From NCBI GenBank assembly GCA_016712665.1, contig JADJQP010000001.1, positions 868,001 to 932,000 of the forward strand: 64,000 bases of DNA, in the 5' to 3' direction. The DNA comes from Bacteroidota bacterium. GTDB taxonomy: Bacteria; Bacteroidota; Bacteroidia; Chitinophagales; Chitinophagaceae. This document shows positions 1-9,123 of the stretch, in pieces (the stretch's first letter is position 1; every line of letters begins with the position of its first letter). Both the position numbers and the translations under genes were made by a program. The notes beneath the pieces are model-generated. The model was not told the DNA's origin. It searched no databases and saw nothing but the letters and a program-made list of their open reading frames with translations.

Positions 1-1
1 G

Positions 2-898
2 ATTGCCTTGCTATTAATCGCCAGTTATTTTATTATTCAATTTTTTACAAAGTCAACCAGTGAGCCAGTGACAGATACTGGCAAGCACTTGTCAAAACAA
101 TCAGTAGTAGCGGCCGCTCCGGTATCAAAGTCGGCTGTATCCAGGGTAACACCCAACAAGGAAACGCCAATAGCTAAAAGCATTTCCACGCCGCAGCAGC
201 CGTCCACACCCTTTCAAACGCCGCAGGCACCTGCTCCGACACCTTTTAGAAAAAATGCAGCATCAGCGCCGCAAACAGCTTCTGCTGCCATGAAAGTCCC
301 AAATGTTCCTACGCAGGTAGCACAAGAGGTGGCAAGCAGCAGAAAGAATACACCTATTACAACCTCATCGCCTTTTTCAAAAGGGCCGATCAATACCCCA
401 GTGCTTGCTAAGGCAGTACCTTCAAAGGGTTCTGTACCGCCACCCACTGCCAATCCGCTTTTACTGCAAAAGGCACCTGTTAATAAGCCTGCGAAAAGTG
501 CGTCTAAGGTAGCATCCATTTATCCAAACAAGTCTGCAACCACCGTAAGCAAGGTTCTTCCGGATCATCGAACGGCAAAAACCAATCCGCAAGCGAGTGC
601 ACCGATGCCTCCAAAAGAAAAAGTAGCTCCAAAACGAATTGTGGAAGCACCAGCCAAATTGCCCAACATCGTTAGGAACCAAAGTGTTTCAAAACCTGCA
701 TCTTTACCTGCAAAGGAATATAAGCCGGGCAATACCGCAAAGCAGCAGTTGGCAAGTACACAGGCATCAAACACGAAAAGAGCCACCGCGAATCTTCCGA
801 AACCGACCGTTCCAAACACGGCCTCTATAGTAAATGCGAAACCTGCCGCTGAAAAGAAAGTGCTTAACAAGGAAAAAGTTTACTTCGGGGAAGATTAA
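2..898 (+). CDS. Ala/Pro/Lys-rich single-pass membrane protein (5' end outside window)
   Basis: The reading frame is open to the left edge of the window, so the start is probably outside it; a TTG at position 8 is the first possible internal start. The visible N-terminus is a hydrophobic segment (ASYFIIQFF) of membrane-anchor type. Almost all of the remaining ~280 residues are low-complexity sequence rich in Ala, Pro, Lys, Ser and Thr with many short PxxPx runs, as in periplasm-spanning linkers. The C-terminus is VYFGED. No enzymatic domain is visible. It ends 8 nt before an OmpA-like lipoprotein gene on the same strand, so the two are probably co-transcribed and may both act at the cell envelope. 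The function is unknown; the envelope role is inferred from composition and neighbour only. Confidence 0.6.
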   Translation: MALLLIASYFIIQFFTKSTSEPVTDTGKHLSKQSVVAAAPVSKSAVSRVTPNKETPIAKSISTPQQPSTPFQTPQAPAPTPFRKNAASAPQTASAAMKVPNVPTQVAQEVASSRKNTPITTSSPFSKGPINTPVLAKAVPSKGSVPPPTANPLLLQKAPVNKPAKSASKVASIYPNKSATTVSKVLPDHRTAKTNPQASAPMPPKEKVAPKRIVEAPAKLPNIVRNQSVSKPASLPAKEYKPGNTAKQQLASTQASNTKRATANLPKPTVPNTASIVNAKPAAEKKVLNKEKVYFGED

Positions 899-906
899 TC
901 AGAATT

Positions 907-1650
907 ATGAATAAATATTTTTTGGCTTTTCCATTGATAGCCCTTTTCGCTAGTGGATGTAATGTATTGCAAGTGAGAGAGCTTCCTGCAAGTGATATCC
1001 CTGCAAAAAAAAGTACTAGAATTCCCGCCAATGAGGTGCCATCGATTTTTACGAAGTCGTATCAGTTTAAGACAGGTCAATCTTATACACGGGCTGTTGA
1101 ACGCACTTTTTATGGCAAGCAGGTAGAAATGCAACCTGAATTAAGCAAATATGATATTCGGAAAGGGTTTAATATTGAACAGTACAACAAATATAATAAG
1201 GCTTCTTTTTTTCAAACGGATGTGTATAAAATACCCGACGATTTGAAAGTGGCAGCAATTGACCTTTTTGCGCCCTTATTGGATACCGTCTTTTTATCCT
1301 TACAAAGTAAAAAAGCACTTCATGCAGAAATATTGGTACTGGGGTATACCGATGAAGCAGCCATACCCTATGATGCACCTGTATACAACGAATTGCTGAC
1401 ATTCAGTAAACAGCGTGAATTTGTAAATAACGATTATTACAATACCCTATCCTTTTATCGAGCTGTGGAAGTGGCTCAGTTGCTTACCTCCATACTTAAT
1501 AATAAGAAAGATGCATTTTTGGAATTTGAGAAAGCCTCTATCGACATTATTATTGAAGGCCGAGGTATCGAATATCCTGACGCCAAGCGAACGTATGAAT
1601 TAGAAGACGATAAACGAAAAATTACAAAGGTGTACTGGAAAGTATACTAA
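907..1650 (+). CDS. Lipoprotein with a divergent OmpA-like C-terminal domain
   Basis: A 247-residue protein starting MNKYFLAFPLIALFASGC, a lipoprotein signal peptide with the lipobox ASGC and Cys18 as the lipidation site. The C-terminal half contains ILVLGYTDEAAIP, then LSFYRAVEVAQLL, then IIIEGRGIEYPD. This is the order and spacing of the OmpA/MotB peptidoglycan-binding fold (V-x-GhTD, then LSxxRAxxVxxxL, then GyGexxP), although the usual Asn before LSxxRA is not obvious. It follows the Ala/Pro-rich membrane protein by 8 nt. The probable role is anchoring the outer membrane to the cell wall. Assignment to the OmpA fold is by motif pattern and is moderately secure; the biological role is inferred. 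Confidence 0.6.
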   Translation: MNKYFLAFPLIALFASGCNVLQVRELPASDIPAKKSTRIPANEVPSIFTKSYQFKTGQSYTRAVERTFYGKQVEMQPELSKYDIRKGFNIEQYNKYNKASFFQTDVYKIPDDLKVAAIDLFAPLLDTVFLSLQSKKALHAEILVLGYTDEAAIPYDAPVYNELLTFSKQREFVNNDYYNTLSFYRAVEVAQLLTSILNNKKDAFLEFEKASIDIIIEGRGIEYPDAKRTYELEDDKRKITKVYWKVY

Positions 1651-1694
1651 GTATTACAATTCCAGTTTACCAAATATCCATATCTAGTGTTTTT

Positions 1695-1744
1695 CAAATC
1701 GATTTGATTGATTATTCATCGACGAAGGTATTAACATATGTTAA
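1695..1744. promoter_or_regulatory. Two perfect palindromes upstream of the repeat-controlled gene
   Basis: CAAATCGATTTG (1695-1706) and TTAACATATGTTAA (1731-1744) are perfect palindromes of 12 and 14 bp in the AT-rich gap before the ATG at 1798. Paired palindromes of this sort can be operator sites for dimeric regulators; no regulator is encoded next to them. Chance palindromes are common in AT-rich DNA, so this is a weak call. Confidence 0.25.
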
Positions 1745-1797
1745 TGAGTATCATTGGATATAATAAATGGTTAACTTCACTCAATAATATTCAAACT

Positions 1798-3924
1798 ATG
1801 AAGAAAGTAACCACAAACCACAAACCACAAACCACAAACCACAAACCACTACCTTAATCTTATTTCCTAGGGTAATTTTACCCTTGCTGCTAATAATGAT
1901 TTCTATTTTCACAACTAACAAGGCAGGAGCACAGGCACCTACTACATGGTGGTATAATAACGGAGTCCCTGATAGTGTTTTCTTACAAACAGATGTATTT
2001 TCCTTTAGATGTTTTGGCGGTGTTGCCTACAATGGTGGATATGATACAACAGTGATTGATTCTATCATCCATCGCAGTACAAGACCTGATGCCGCAAATG
2101 ACGTATTTTTTGATACAAGTAGCACTTTGCCGCAACGTCTAGCTGCCGTGCAAAGCATTGATAGTACAGGACAATTAGAAATATGTTTATTTGAATATTT
2201 CTACTACCACAGGCTCATATTCCTCAAATAATTGGTACACACTCGATGATAAGATACTTGTAAATTTTTCTACTGCTTATCCTGATAGTTTAGCTATTGA
2301 TTCATTTATGAATAAATATAGTTTATCGCTTTTATATGAACCTCTGGACAGTTTGCCGATAACTACTGGCTGCAGTTACACATATATTTTCAAATATAAT
2401 TTGCCGTCAAACCAGCCAAATGGCTTTATGTATGTGCCGGAGCTTTTGCAGGATATGTTTGAAGATAGTAGCAATGTAGTTTGCGTTGTTTCGCCAAATG
2501 TGGTAAATATTAGAAGGACAATGGCTACAAACGCCGGTGTGCCATTCGAACCAAATCCAGAAGTAACCTACGATGTTTGTGGTGTGAACGATGCTTATGC
2601 ACAGCATCAGTGGTTTCTACATAATGATTTTTATGATACAAACAACGGTATACCATGTTCTCCACCTATTGCACCCGGTACTGTGGGTGCAGATGCCCAT
2701 ATTTGCGAATGCTGGAATCAAGGATTAACCGGTAACGGAATCAAGGTATGTACAATCGCAACAGGAGATGTTGATTTTGTAACTCCAAATAATGATTATG
2801 TAAATCAGCCCTTTGACCCTAGCACAATGTGGGATTGCACTGTACAACCCTGTGTGCCCTTAGTTTCAAATCCGGCGACAGGAGCGGCTATGAGTATGTG
2901 GAGCTATATAGCAGCACTCAGAAATAATAATTTTGGAACTGCGGGCATTGCTGAAGAGTGTATTCTTTCACATATTAAGATATCAGATAATATTTTTCTT
3001 GCCGATGCAAGTATGATAAGAGCCTTACAAAAGGCTCTTGAAATGGATGTCGATGTAATAGCTACAGATTATGTTTCCCCTGTATCCAACGGAAGTATCA
3101 AAGAAGAATTGTATAAGCACTACCAATTAGGCCGACCCATGCATCCAGGCGCTCTTGGTACAGTTATTATAGCAGCAAGCGGCCACACCGAAACAAATCC
3201 GACAGGGACTACTATGTCGCATTTTCCTGCTTGTTTTAATCTTGATATCAATAACAAAGAACCGGAGGTAATTGGAGTAATCGCCAGCAATGTCTATGAT
3301 AAATTGGAATCAGGGTGGCAAGGCGGTTGCCAAACACCGTATGTACCAAATAATACGTATTATTCATATCCTGCAAATTATGGCTCTCAGTATGATGTTG
3401 CCAGCCCTGCAGCAGGATGCTACGATGCAACAGTACAATCTGGCATCACTCCGCAAGATGTTACCCAAGTTGCAGTAGTAGCCGGTGTAGTGGCTTTATT
3501 ACTTGGTGACAATCCTTATTTATCCAGCATTCAAATAAGGGACCAAATTCGCAGTGGTGCTGATAAGGTGGGCGGATATAACTATACCGGTCCATTACAA
3601 CATAGTACCGAATTTGCCGCAGGAAGAATCAATTGTATGAATTCCTATCTCGGTTGGGCTTTACATTCAAATTCATTGACTCAGACTGATGATTTAGTAA
3701 AGATTGCTACCTATAGTAATTCTTGGGAGCTTTTATTTAAAAAGCAAACTGCTGAAGATTATGATGGATTGTTACTGGATATGAGTGGCAATCTGATAAA
3801 AAAAATGAAAATTCCAAAGGGGGTACAAAACTATGGAATTAGTAATATTGAAATTTCCACAGGTATCTATTTTATTAAATTGCAGAGTAGTAAATCCTCA
3901 GTTGTTCTTAAAATTTCAAAATAA
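1798..3924 (+). pseudogene. Secreted subtilisin-fold (S8-like) protein lacking catalytic residues, T9SS sorting domain, repeat-controlled start; frameshifted
   Basis: Reconstructed from an ATG at 1798, a signal-peptide segment in a second frame (about 1851-1928, ending KAGAQA) and the main body in a third segment (2191-3924). The ATG frame runs into TAA at 1855 after an (ACCACAA)5 repeat; one more unit would join it to the signal peptide. A second 1-nt lesion lies at the A run 2179-2181, after which the protein continues YVYLNISTTTGSY. The body follows the S8 plan closely: the strand IKVCTIATG, the helix region YIAALRNNNFGTAGIA, the strand GTVIIAASG, the motif NYGSQYDVASP, and VAGVVALLL followed by ADKVGGY. 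However Asp of DTG is Ala (codon 2758), His of HGTH aligns with Ala (2884), the oxyanion Asn is His (3184) and Ser of GTSMA aligns with Val (3460). The last ~75 residues form a type A T9SS sorting domain (LLLDMSGNLIKKM, then GIYFIKLQ). A protease function is very unlikely; a binding or structural role is inferred. Confidence 0.7.
1810..1849. repeat. Heptanucleotide tandem repeat (ACCACAA)5 plus partial sixth unit
   Basis: Five perfect ACCACAA units (1810-1844) are followed by ACCAC, starting 12 nt after the ATG at 1798. Seven is not a multiple of three, so each unit gained or lost changes the reading frame. With five units the ATG frame stops at TAA 1855; with six (or three) it reads through TTLILFPRVILPLLLIMIS into AGAQ, a complete signal peptide. 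Confidence 0.85.
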
Positions 3925-3930
3925 GATCGT

Positions 3931-5334
3931 ATGAAATTTCCATCCATAATTTTCTTTCTCCTATATTCTTTATCTTGTCATGCACAAGTTACAGTATTCA
4001 ATAAAATTGTCAATCAGATTGATTTTCCATACAATATTTTTAGATGCGGTAGCAATTATTTGATCGCGCATGGTAAGGGTTTTTCAGATGATTTTGCCAT
4101 GGCGGTACTTGATTCAAATGGAAATTTGACTAGCAATTATTTCTATGGAAATCCACTAGAAAGTGAAGTATTGTCTTATGCCAGAAAACAAGATAACGGC
4201 GAAATTTTGATGTTTGGTCATAATTTTTGGGATGACAGCCTACAGGCAAATATCAGTAACTATAAAGCATATGTAATGGTAACAGATACAATGGGTCTAT
4301 TTAAAAAATCGTTTAGATTAAGGAGAAATACGACGGAATTTAATCGAGTTTATAACGGCATCTATTTAGAAGGTAGCTATTACTTTTCAGGCGAGGAACA
4401 TGATTCAATTATGAATGGCAATACATTCACAAATATTTTTTTATGCAAAACCGATACTTCAGGAAACATTCTGTGGTATAAATCTTACCCTCAGTTTGAT
4501 GGTTCTGTTGGTTTTACAATGTGGTTAGACCGTAGCTATGATCAATCTCAAATTTTGGTGGGCGCGCTTGCCATTGATTCTGCCAACGTAAATACGGCAT
4601 ATTATTCTTACTTATTAATGCAAATTGATACCAATGGCAATTTTTTAAGTAGAATTCCTATGCCTGAATTTTCGAATAATCTGCAATATACTAGTGTGAA
4701 TATGATTACCCAAATTAGTCAAATTTTCAATAATAAGTATTTGATTTGTGGCAACCGTGAGCATTATATACTCGATGATCAATTGAATATTATCGATTCA
4801 ATTGATATGGCAGTAAAAATACATCCTGCCAGTTTTGGCTATCAAAATTTGTATGATAATAACTACACTGTAGAGGGACTCAATGGCTTTTCAAAAATGT
4901 ATGCGGGAAATACCATTTATGAGAGAAATTGGAGCACTCTACCTGACATGGTAAAAATAAAGGATTTGATCCCTACTTATGACGGTGGTTATATTGCAAT
5001 TATTTTAAATTACTTTTCAGCATCTCGCATTATTAAAACCGATTGCGATGGAAATTATGTAAACCCGATTAATTGTTGGCCAAGTAGTATTGATAATTTA
5101 ACTAAAGTGGATTTTGATATGAATTATTATAGCGGTCGTTATACCTTTCGTAACAATTCAGGAAATATCCTCTCGGGAGTTCTATACGATATGCAAGGGA
5201 GGCCTTTGGAGCAGCTAATAATACAAAAAGGAACTAGTAAGTTTGAAATAGGTGGGTATGCAAGTGGAATTTATATTATGGCCATAAATAAGGATGGAAA
5301 AATGCTAAAATCTGAAAAGATATTCATTGAGTAA
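3931..5334 (+). CDS. Secreted protein with T9SS C-terminal sorting domain
   Basis: A 467-residue protein with a signal peptide (MKFPSIIFFLLYSLSCHAQ). The middle has repeated short blocks of the type DSNGNLTSNYFYG, TSGNILWYKSYPQ and DTNGNFLSRIPM, resembling blades of a beta-propeller in which a residue pair D-x-x-G-N precedes a strand. The C-terminal ~75 residues carry the T9SS pattern: a strand region GVLYDMQGRPLEQL, then YASGIYIMAINKDGKML and EKIFIE. It is probably exported across the outer membrane by the type IX system. It starts 6 nt after the stop of the subtilisin-like gene and is probably in the same transcript, so it would be expressed with it. No enzymatic motif was recognised. Its specific function is unknown. 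Confidence 0.7.
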   Translation: MKFPSIIFFLLYSLSCHAQVTVFNKIVNQIDFPYNIFRCGSNYLIAHGKGFSDDFAMAVLDSNGNLTSNYFYGNPLESEVLSYARKQDNGEILMFGHNFWDDSLQANISNYKAYVMVTDTMGLFKKSFRLRRNTTEFNRVYNGIYLEGSYYFSGEEHDSIMNGNTFTNIFLCKTDTSGNILWYKSYPQFDGSVGFTMWLDRSYDQSQILVGALAIDSANVNTAYYSYLLMQIDTNGNFLSRIPMPEFSNNLQYTSVNMITQISQIFNNKYLICGNREHYILDDQLNIIDSIDMAVKIHPASFGYQNLYDNNYTVEGLNGFSKMYAGNTIYERNWSTLPDMVKIKDLIPTYDGGYIAIILNYFSASRIIKTDCDGNYVNPINCWPSSIDNLTKVDFDMNYYSGRYTFRNNSGNILSGVLYDMQGRPLEQLIIQKGTSKFEIGGYASGIYIMAINKDGKMLKSEKIFIE

Positions 5335-5358
5335 CATAAGTTATTTGGTACGTTCACA

Positions 5359-6432
5359 TTACAATTCAATCCACTGCACTTTCTTTTCAATTCCCGCAAA
5401 AGCATCTTGTAATCTTTCTATATGCGTGTCGGTAATAAATACTTGCGTATCTTGGTTACTGATAAATTGTATTAATTTTTCACCGCGCTTTTCGTCCAAC
5501 TTTTCAAAGATATCATCGAGTAATAGCAAGGGCGTCGTATCGAGATTTGCTTTTAATATTTCAAACTGCGCAAATTTAATCCCAAATAAAAAAGATTTCC
5601 GTTGGCCTTGTGAAGCTGCAATTTTCAATGGCATCTCATTGAGTGTTAGGTACAAATCATCTTTGTGAATGCCATAGTTGCTACGTTGTGTTACAATATC
5701 TTTTTGTCGGTTTTGTCTTAGCAACTCTATCAATTCTATCTGGTGCAACTGAGTCTGATACTCTATTTCGATGTTTTCGCTCGCTTCGCTGATAAAGTTG
5801 TAAATGGTATTGGTTTTTTGTTTCAATTGAGCAATATATAATTTCCGGGCTGTATAGATAGGTCTTGCATACTCATTTAGCTGATCGTCATAAATATCAA
5901 GTACTGCATAATCTTTGTCAGCCAGTTCATGCCACTTCTTAAGCAATGAATTTCGCTGTTGCAATACCTTATTATAGGCCATGAGATTTCGCATATAATT
6001 TTCATCTAATTGCGAAATCAATATATCTACAAACTTTCTTCTCACTTCACTTCCTTCGGTAATCAGTTGTGTGTCGTCGGGTGTAATAATCACCACTGGA
6101 AATTTGCCAATATGCTTCGAAAATTGTGTGTAGGGTAACTCATTAATAGCAAATTCTTTTTTACCATTTTCTCTAAGGATGCATTGCACCTGATAGCTAT
6201 TTTCCTTTTCAAATTCGGCTTTTATTCTCATGCCTTGTTTTTCGTGCATTACACAATAGGCATCGCTATGCACAAAATAACTTTTTGTAAAACATAAAAA
6301 ATAAATGGCATCCAGCAAGCTTGTTTTGCCACTTCCATTTTTCCCGGTTATGCATACAATCTGTTCATGAAAATGAAATTCATGTTCGGCATAATTTTTA
6401 AATTGATATAAATAAAGTTGTTGAACCCGCAT
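5359..6432 (-). CDS. recF: DNA replication/repair protein RecF
   Basis: RecF is an SMC-like ATPase that helps load RecA at single-strand gaps. The ATG at 6432 gives 357 residues beginning MRVQQLYLYQFKNY, the usual RecF N-terminus; a longer frame to 6501 exists but its extra 23 residues are not RecF-like. Visible motifs are Walker A GKNGSGKT at residues 30-37, the signature SQGQRKSFLFGIKFAQ and Walker B LLLLDDIFEKLDEKR near the C-terminus. The length is normal for the family. It is transcribed leftward from a 92-bp gap shared with the divergent flavoprotein gene. The gene ends 25 nt from the convergent secreted-protein gene. This is a secure call. Confidence 0.95.
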   Translation of the reverse strand: MRVQQLYLYQFKNYAEHEFHFHEQIVCITGKNGSGKTSLLDAIYFLCFTKSYFVHSDAYCVMHEKQGMRIKAEFEKENSYQVQCILRENGKKEFAINELPYTQFSKHIGKFPVVIITPDDTQLITEGSEVRRKFVDILISQLDENYMRNLMAYNKVLQQRNSLLKKWHELADKDYAVLDIYDDQLNEYARPIYTARKLYIAQLKQKTNTIYNFISEASENIEIEYQTQLHQIELIELLRQNRQKDIVTQRSNYGIHKDDLYLTLNEMPLKIAASQGQRKSFLFGIKFAQFEILKANLDTTPLLLLDDIFEKLDEKRGEKLIQFISNQDTQVFITDTHIERLQDAFAGIEKKVQWIEL

Positions 6433-6524
6433 CTGCGTTGCGAAGATAATGGTTTCGACTCGCTCCAAATAAATTTTCAAAAAACAAAACCCGCCTTCCA
6501 ACTCTTTTATATAATTTTACCCCA

Positions 6525-7757
6525 ATGGCAAAACAATTGATGGTGATAGGAGGCGGCGCAGCCGGTTTTTTTTGTGCGGTAAATGCTGCCAAAGAAAGTC
6601 CATCATTATCAGTGAGCATTTTAGAAAAGCAAAGTAAAGTACTTCAAAAAGTGAAGGTAAGTGGAGGAGGACGATGTAACGTAACCCATGCCTGTTTTAA
6701 AATCGCTGTTTTGGTGAAGAAATACCCTCGCGGGGTTTCCTTTTTGAAAAAAGCCTTCACACATTTTTCTACGCAAGATACCATCAATTGGTTTGAAAGT
6801 AGGGGAGTGCCCTTGCATGCAGAAGCCGATGGACGTATGTTTCCTAAAAGTAATCATTCGCAAACCATTATCGATTGCTTGCTGGATGAGGCCGCAAAGT
6901 ATCGGGTGAAAATTCAATTGAATACCGAAATTATTTCTATACAAAAAAAGGGTACTCAATTTATTTTGGAGGATAAAAAAGGAAATGTTTATACAGCCGA
7001 TTACCTCATGATTGCCTCTGGTGGTTTTCCTAAGCCTGAGCAATATCAATGGTTGCAGGCACTTGGTCATAGCATTCAACAGCCGGCACCTTCTTTATTT
7101 ACCTTCAATATGCAACAGCATCCTATTTGTCAATTGATGGGAGTAAGTGTAGAACAGGTAAGCGTGAAAATAGTAGGCAGTAAATTGTCGACCTCTGGCC
7201 CCATCCTGATTACACATTGGGGCTTAAGTGGTCCTGCCATTTTAAAACTATCGGCCTGGGGTGCTCGGGAAATGCAGCGTAGCAATTATCATTTTACAGT
7301 ATTGTTGAATTGGATCGATACCCCAGAGAATCAATTGCGTGAGGAATGGACAAGCATTCGGCTGCACCAAGGAGGATTGCCATTAGGTAGCAAAAATCCA
7401 TTTAAAATCCCACAGCGATTATGGGATTTTCTACTGAATAGCTGTCAAATTTCCAACGATACTAAATGGAGCGAACTTCCTGCTAAGGAACAAAATAAAC
7501 TCATGCATATTCTTACCACGCATGAATTAATTGTGCAAGGAAAAACCACCTTTAAGGAAGAGTTTGTAACCTGCGGTGGTATTGATTTAAGTGAAATAGA
7601 CGCGCATACCATGCAAAGCAAAATAGTTCCCAATTTATTTTTTGGTGGCGAAATATTAGATGTTGATGGAATTACCGGAGGCTTTAATTTTCAACATGCT
7701 TGGACAAGCGGGTATGTGGCTTCAAAAAAGATTGTAGAAATGAGTTTGGTTTTCTAG
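6525..7757 (+). CDS. HI0933/YhiN-family FAD-dependent oxidoreductase
   Basis: A 410-residue flavoprotein of the HI0933/YhiN family (aminoacetone oxidase-like). It opens with a Rossmann FAD-binding motif, MVIGGGAAGFFCAVNAA (residues 6-22), followed by the family signature SGGGRCNVTHA near residue 45. The C-terminus holds the second conserved block, GGEILDVDGITGGFNFQ followed by AWTSGYVA, which contacts FAD. The length is normal. The physiological substrate of this family is not settled. The gene is divergent from recF and converges on rocD with a 2-nt gap. Family assignment is secure; the reaction is not. Confidence 0.9.
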   Translation: MAKQLMVIGGGAAGFFCAVNAAKESPSLSVSILEKQSKVLQKVKVSGGGRCNVTHACFKIAVLVKKYPRGVSFLKKAFTHFSTQDTINWFESRGVPLHAEADGRMFPKSNHSQTIIDCLLDEAAKYRVKIQLNTEIISIQKKGTQFILEDKKGNVYTADYLMIASGGFPKPEQYQWLQALGHSIQQPAPSLFTFNMQQHPICQLMGVSVEQVSVKIVGSKLSTSGPILITHWGLSGPAILKLSAWGAREMQRSNYHFTVLLNWIDTPENQLREEWTSIRLHQGGLPLGSKNPFKIPQRLWDFLLNSCQISNDTKWSELPAKEQNKLMHILTTHELIVQGKTTFKEEFVTCGGIDLSEIDAHTMQSKIVPNLFFGGEILDVDGITGGFNFQHAWTSGYVASKKIVEMSLVF

Positions 7758-7759
7758 GG

Positions 7760-8986
7760 TTATTCCAAAATTTTCAAACTCTTCTCAATAATTTCAACAC
7801 ATTCATCTATGTCACCTTTTGAAATCAGCAGTGGAGGCGCAAATCGTATTTTGTCGCCATGAGTAGGTTTCGCCAGAAGCCCATTATGCATCATTTCCAT
7901 ACAAAGATTCCATGCCGCTTCTTTATTTTCATGTTTAATGACAATGGCATTCAGCAAACCTTTTCCTCTAATGATGTCGATGAAGGGACTTTGCAATGCA
8001 GTTAATTGCTGTCTAAAATAGGCTCCCATATTTTCAGCGTTTTCGCACATGTTTTCATCTTTTAATACCTGTAGAGCAGTCATGGCTACAGCGCAAGCCA
8101 AGGGATTGCCTCCATAAGTAGACCCATGTTCGCCGGGTTTAATTTGCAACATGATTTCATCACTACACAACACCGCACTAATTGGGAGAGTGCCTCCACT
8201 TAATGCTTTGCCTAAAATCAAAATATCTGGCTTTACTTCCTCATGATCACAAGCCAGCATTTTGCCGGTACGAGCCAAACCGGTTTGTATTTCATCTGCA
8301 ATAAAGAGCACATTGGCTACTTTACACATTTCATAACAGGTTTTTAAATAGCCTGCGTCTGGCACTACCACTCCGGCTTCGCCTTGAATGGGTTCTAATA
8401 GAAAGGCGCAAACGTTTTTATTTTGAAGGGCTTCTGCCAATGCCCCGATATTGTTGTATTCCACTATTTCATAGCCATGAGTGAATGGTCCGAATCCATT
8501 TTTTGAAGACTCGTCGGTACTAAATGAAATGACATTGATGGTGCGACCATGGAAGTTTTCGCTACAAACAATCACAACCGCTTCATTATTTTCGATACCC
8601 TTATTAACGTAGCCCCATTTGCGGGCAAGTTTTAAGGCGGTTTCTACAGCTTCTACCCCGGTATTCATCGGTAGTACCTTATCGTAACCAAAAAATTTGG
8701 TAATATATTCAGCATATTCACCCAATAAGCTACTATGAAATGCCCTAGAAGTTAAGGTCAATTTTTGTGCTTGTGCTGTTAGTGTGGCAATAATTTTGGG
8801 ATGACAATGCCCTTGGTTAATAGCAGAGTAGCCACTTAAAAAATCGAAATATTTTTTACCCTCCACATCCCATACAAACAGGCCTTCGCCACGCTCTAAC
8901 ATCACCGGTAATGGATGATAATTATGCGCATTGTATTTTTCTTCTCGTGCTATTAATTGTTCAGACAAGGTGTGAGGCAGTACCAT
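7760..8986 (-). CDS. rocD: Ornithine aminotransferase
   Basis: A 408-residue class III PLP-dependent aminotransferase that converts ornithine and 2-oxoglutarate to glutamate-5-semialdehyde and glutamate. Recognisable blocks are the N-terminal REEKYNAHNYHPLPV, typical of ornithine aminotransferase, then FLSGYSAINQGHCHPKI, then PLP-site ADEIQTGLARTG, and the Schiff-base lysine K260 in LILGKALSGG. The length matches bacterial and eukaryotic OAT. A well-matched promoter lies directly upstream (9012-9042). It stands as a single gene facing the flavoprotein gene. This is a secure call. Confidence 0.93.
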   Translation of the reverse strand: MVLPHTLSEQLIAREEKYNAHNYHPLPVMLERGEGLFVWDVEGKKYFDFLSGYSAINQGHCHPKIIATLTAQAQKLTLTSRAFHSSLLGEYAEYITKFFGYDKVLPMNTGVEAVETALKLARKWGYVNKGIENNEAVVIVCSENFHGRTINVISFSTDESSKNGFGPFTHGYEIVEYNNIGALAEALQNKNVCAFLLEPIQGEAGVVVPDAGYLKTCYEMCKVANVLFIADEIQTGLARTGKMLACDHEEVKPDILILGKALSGGTLPISAVLCSDEIMLQIKPGEHGSTYGGNPLACAVAMTALQVLKDENMCENAENMGAYFRQQLTALQSPFIDIIRGKGLLNAIVIKHENKEAAWNLCMEMMHNGLLAKPTHGDKIRFAPPLLISKGDIDECVEIIEKSLKILE

Positions 8987-9011
8987 AAAAAGGGAAATTT
9001 AAGCTTGGTAG

Positions 9012-9042
9012 CAAAGTTAGGGGAATATGCAATTGATTCAAA
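9012..9042 (-). promoter_or_regulatory. Bacteroidota-type promoter for rocD
   Basis: Read on the minus strand the region gives TTG, exactly 19 nt, then TAACTTTG, 25 nt upstream of the ATG at 8986. This is a full match to the TTG-N19-TAnnTTTG consensus of the Bacteroidota primary sigma factor. Confidence 0.7.
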
Positions 9043-9123
9043 ATTAATGCCACGTTCATTCAGAAATATGAATGTACATTAAAATGATTTTTCACCAAGT
9101 GAAATGCAATGGAGTCAATGAAT

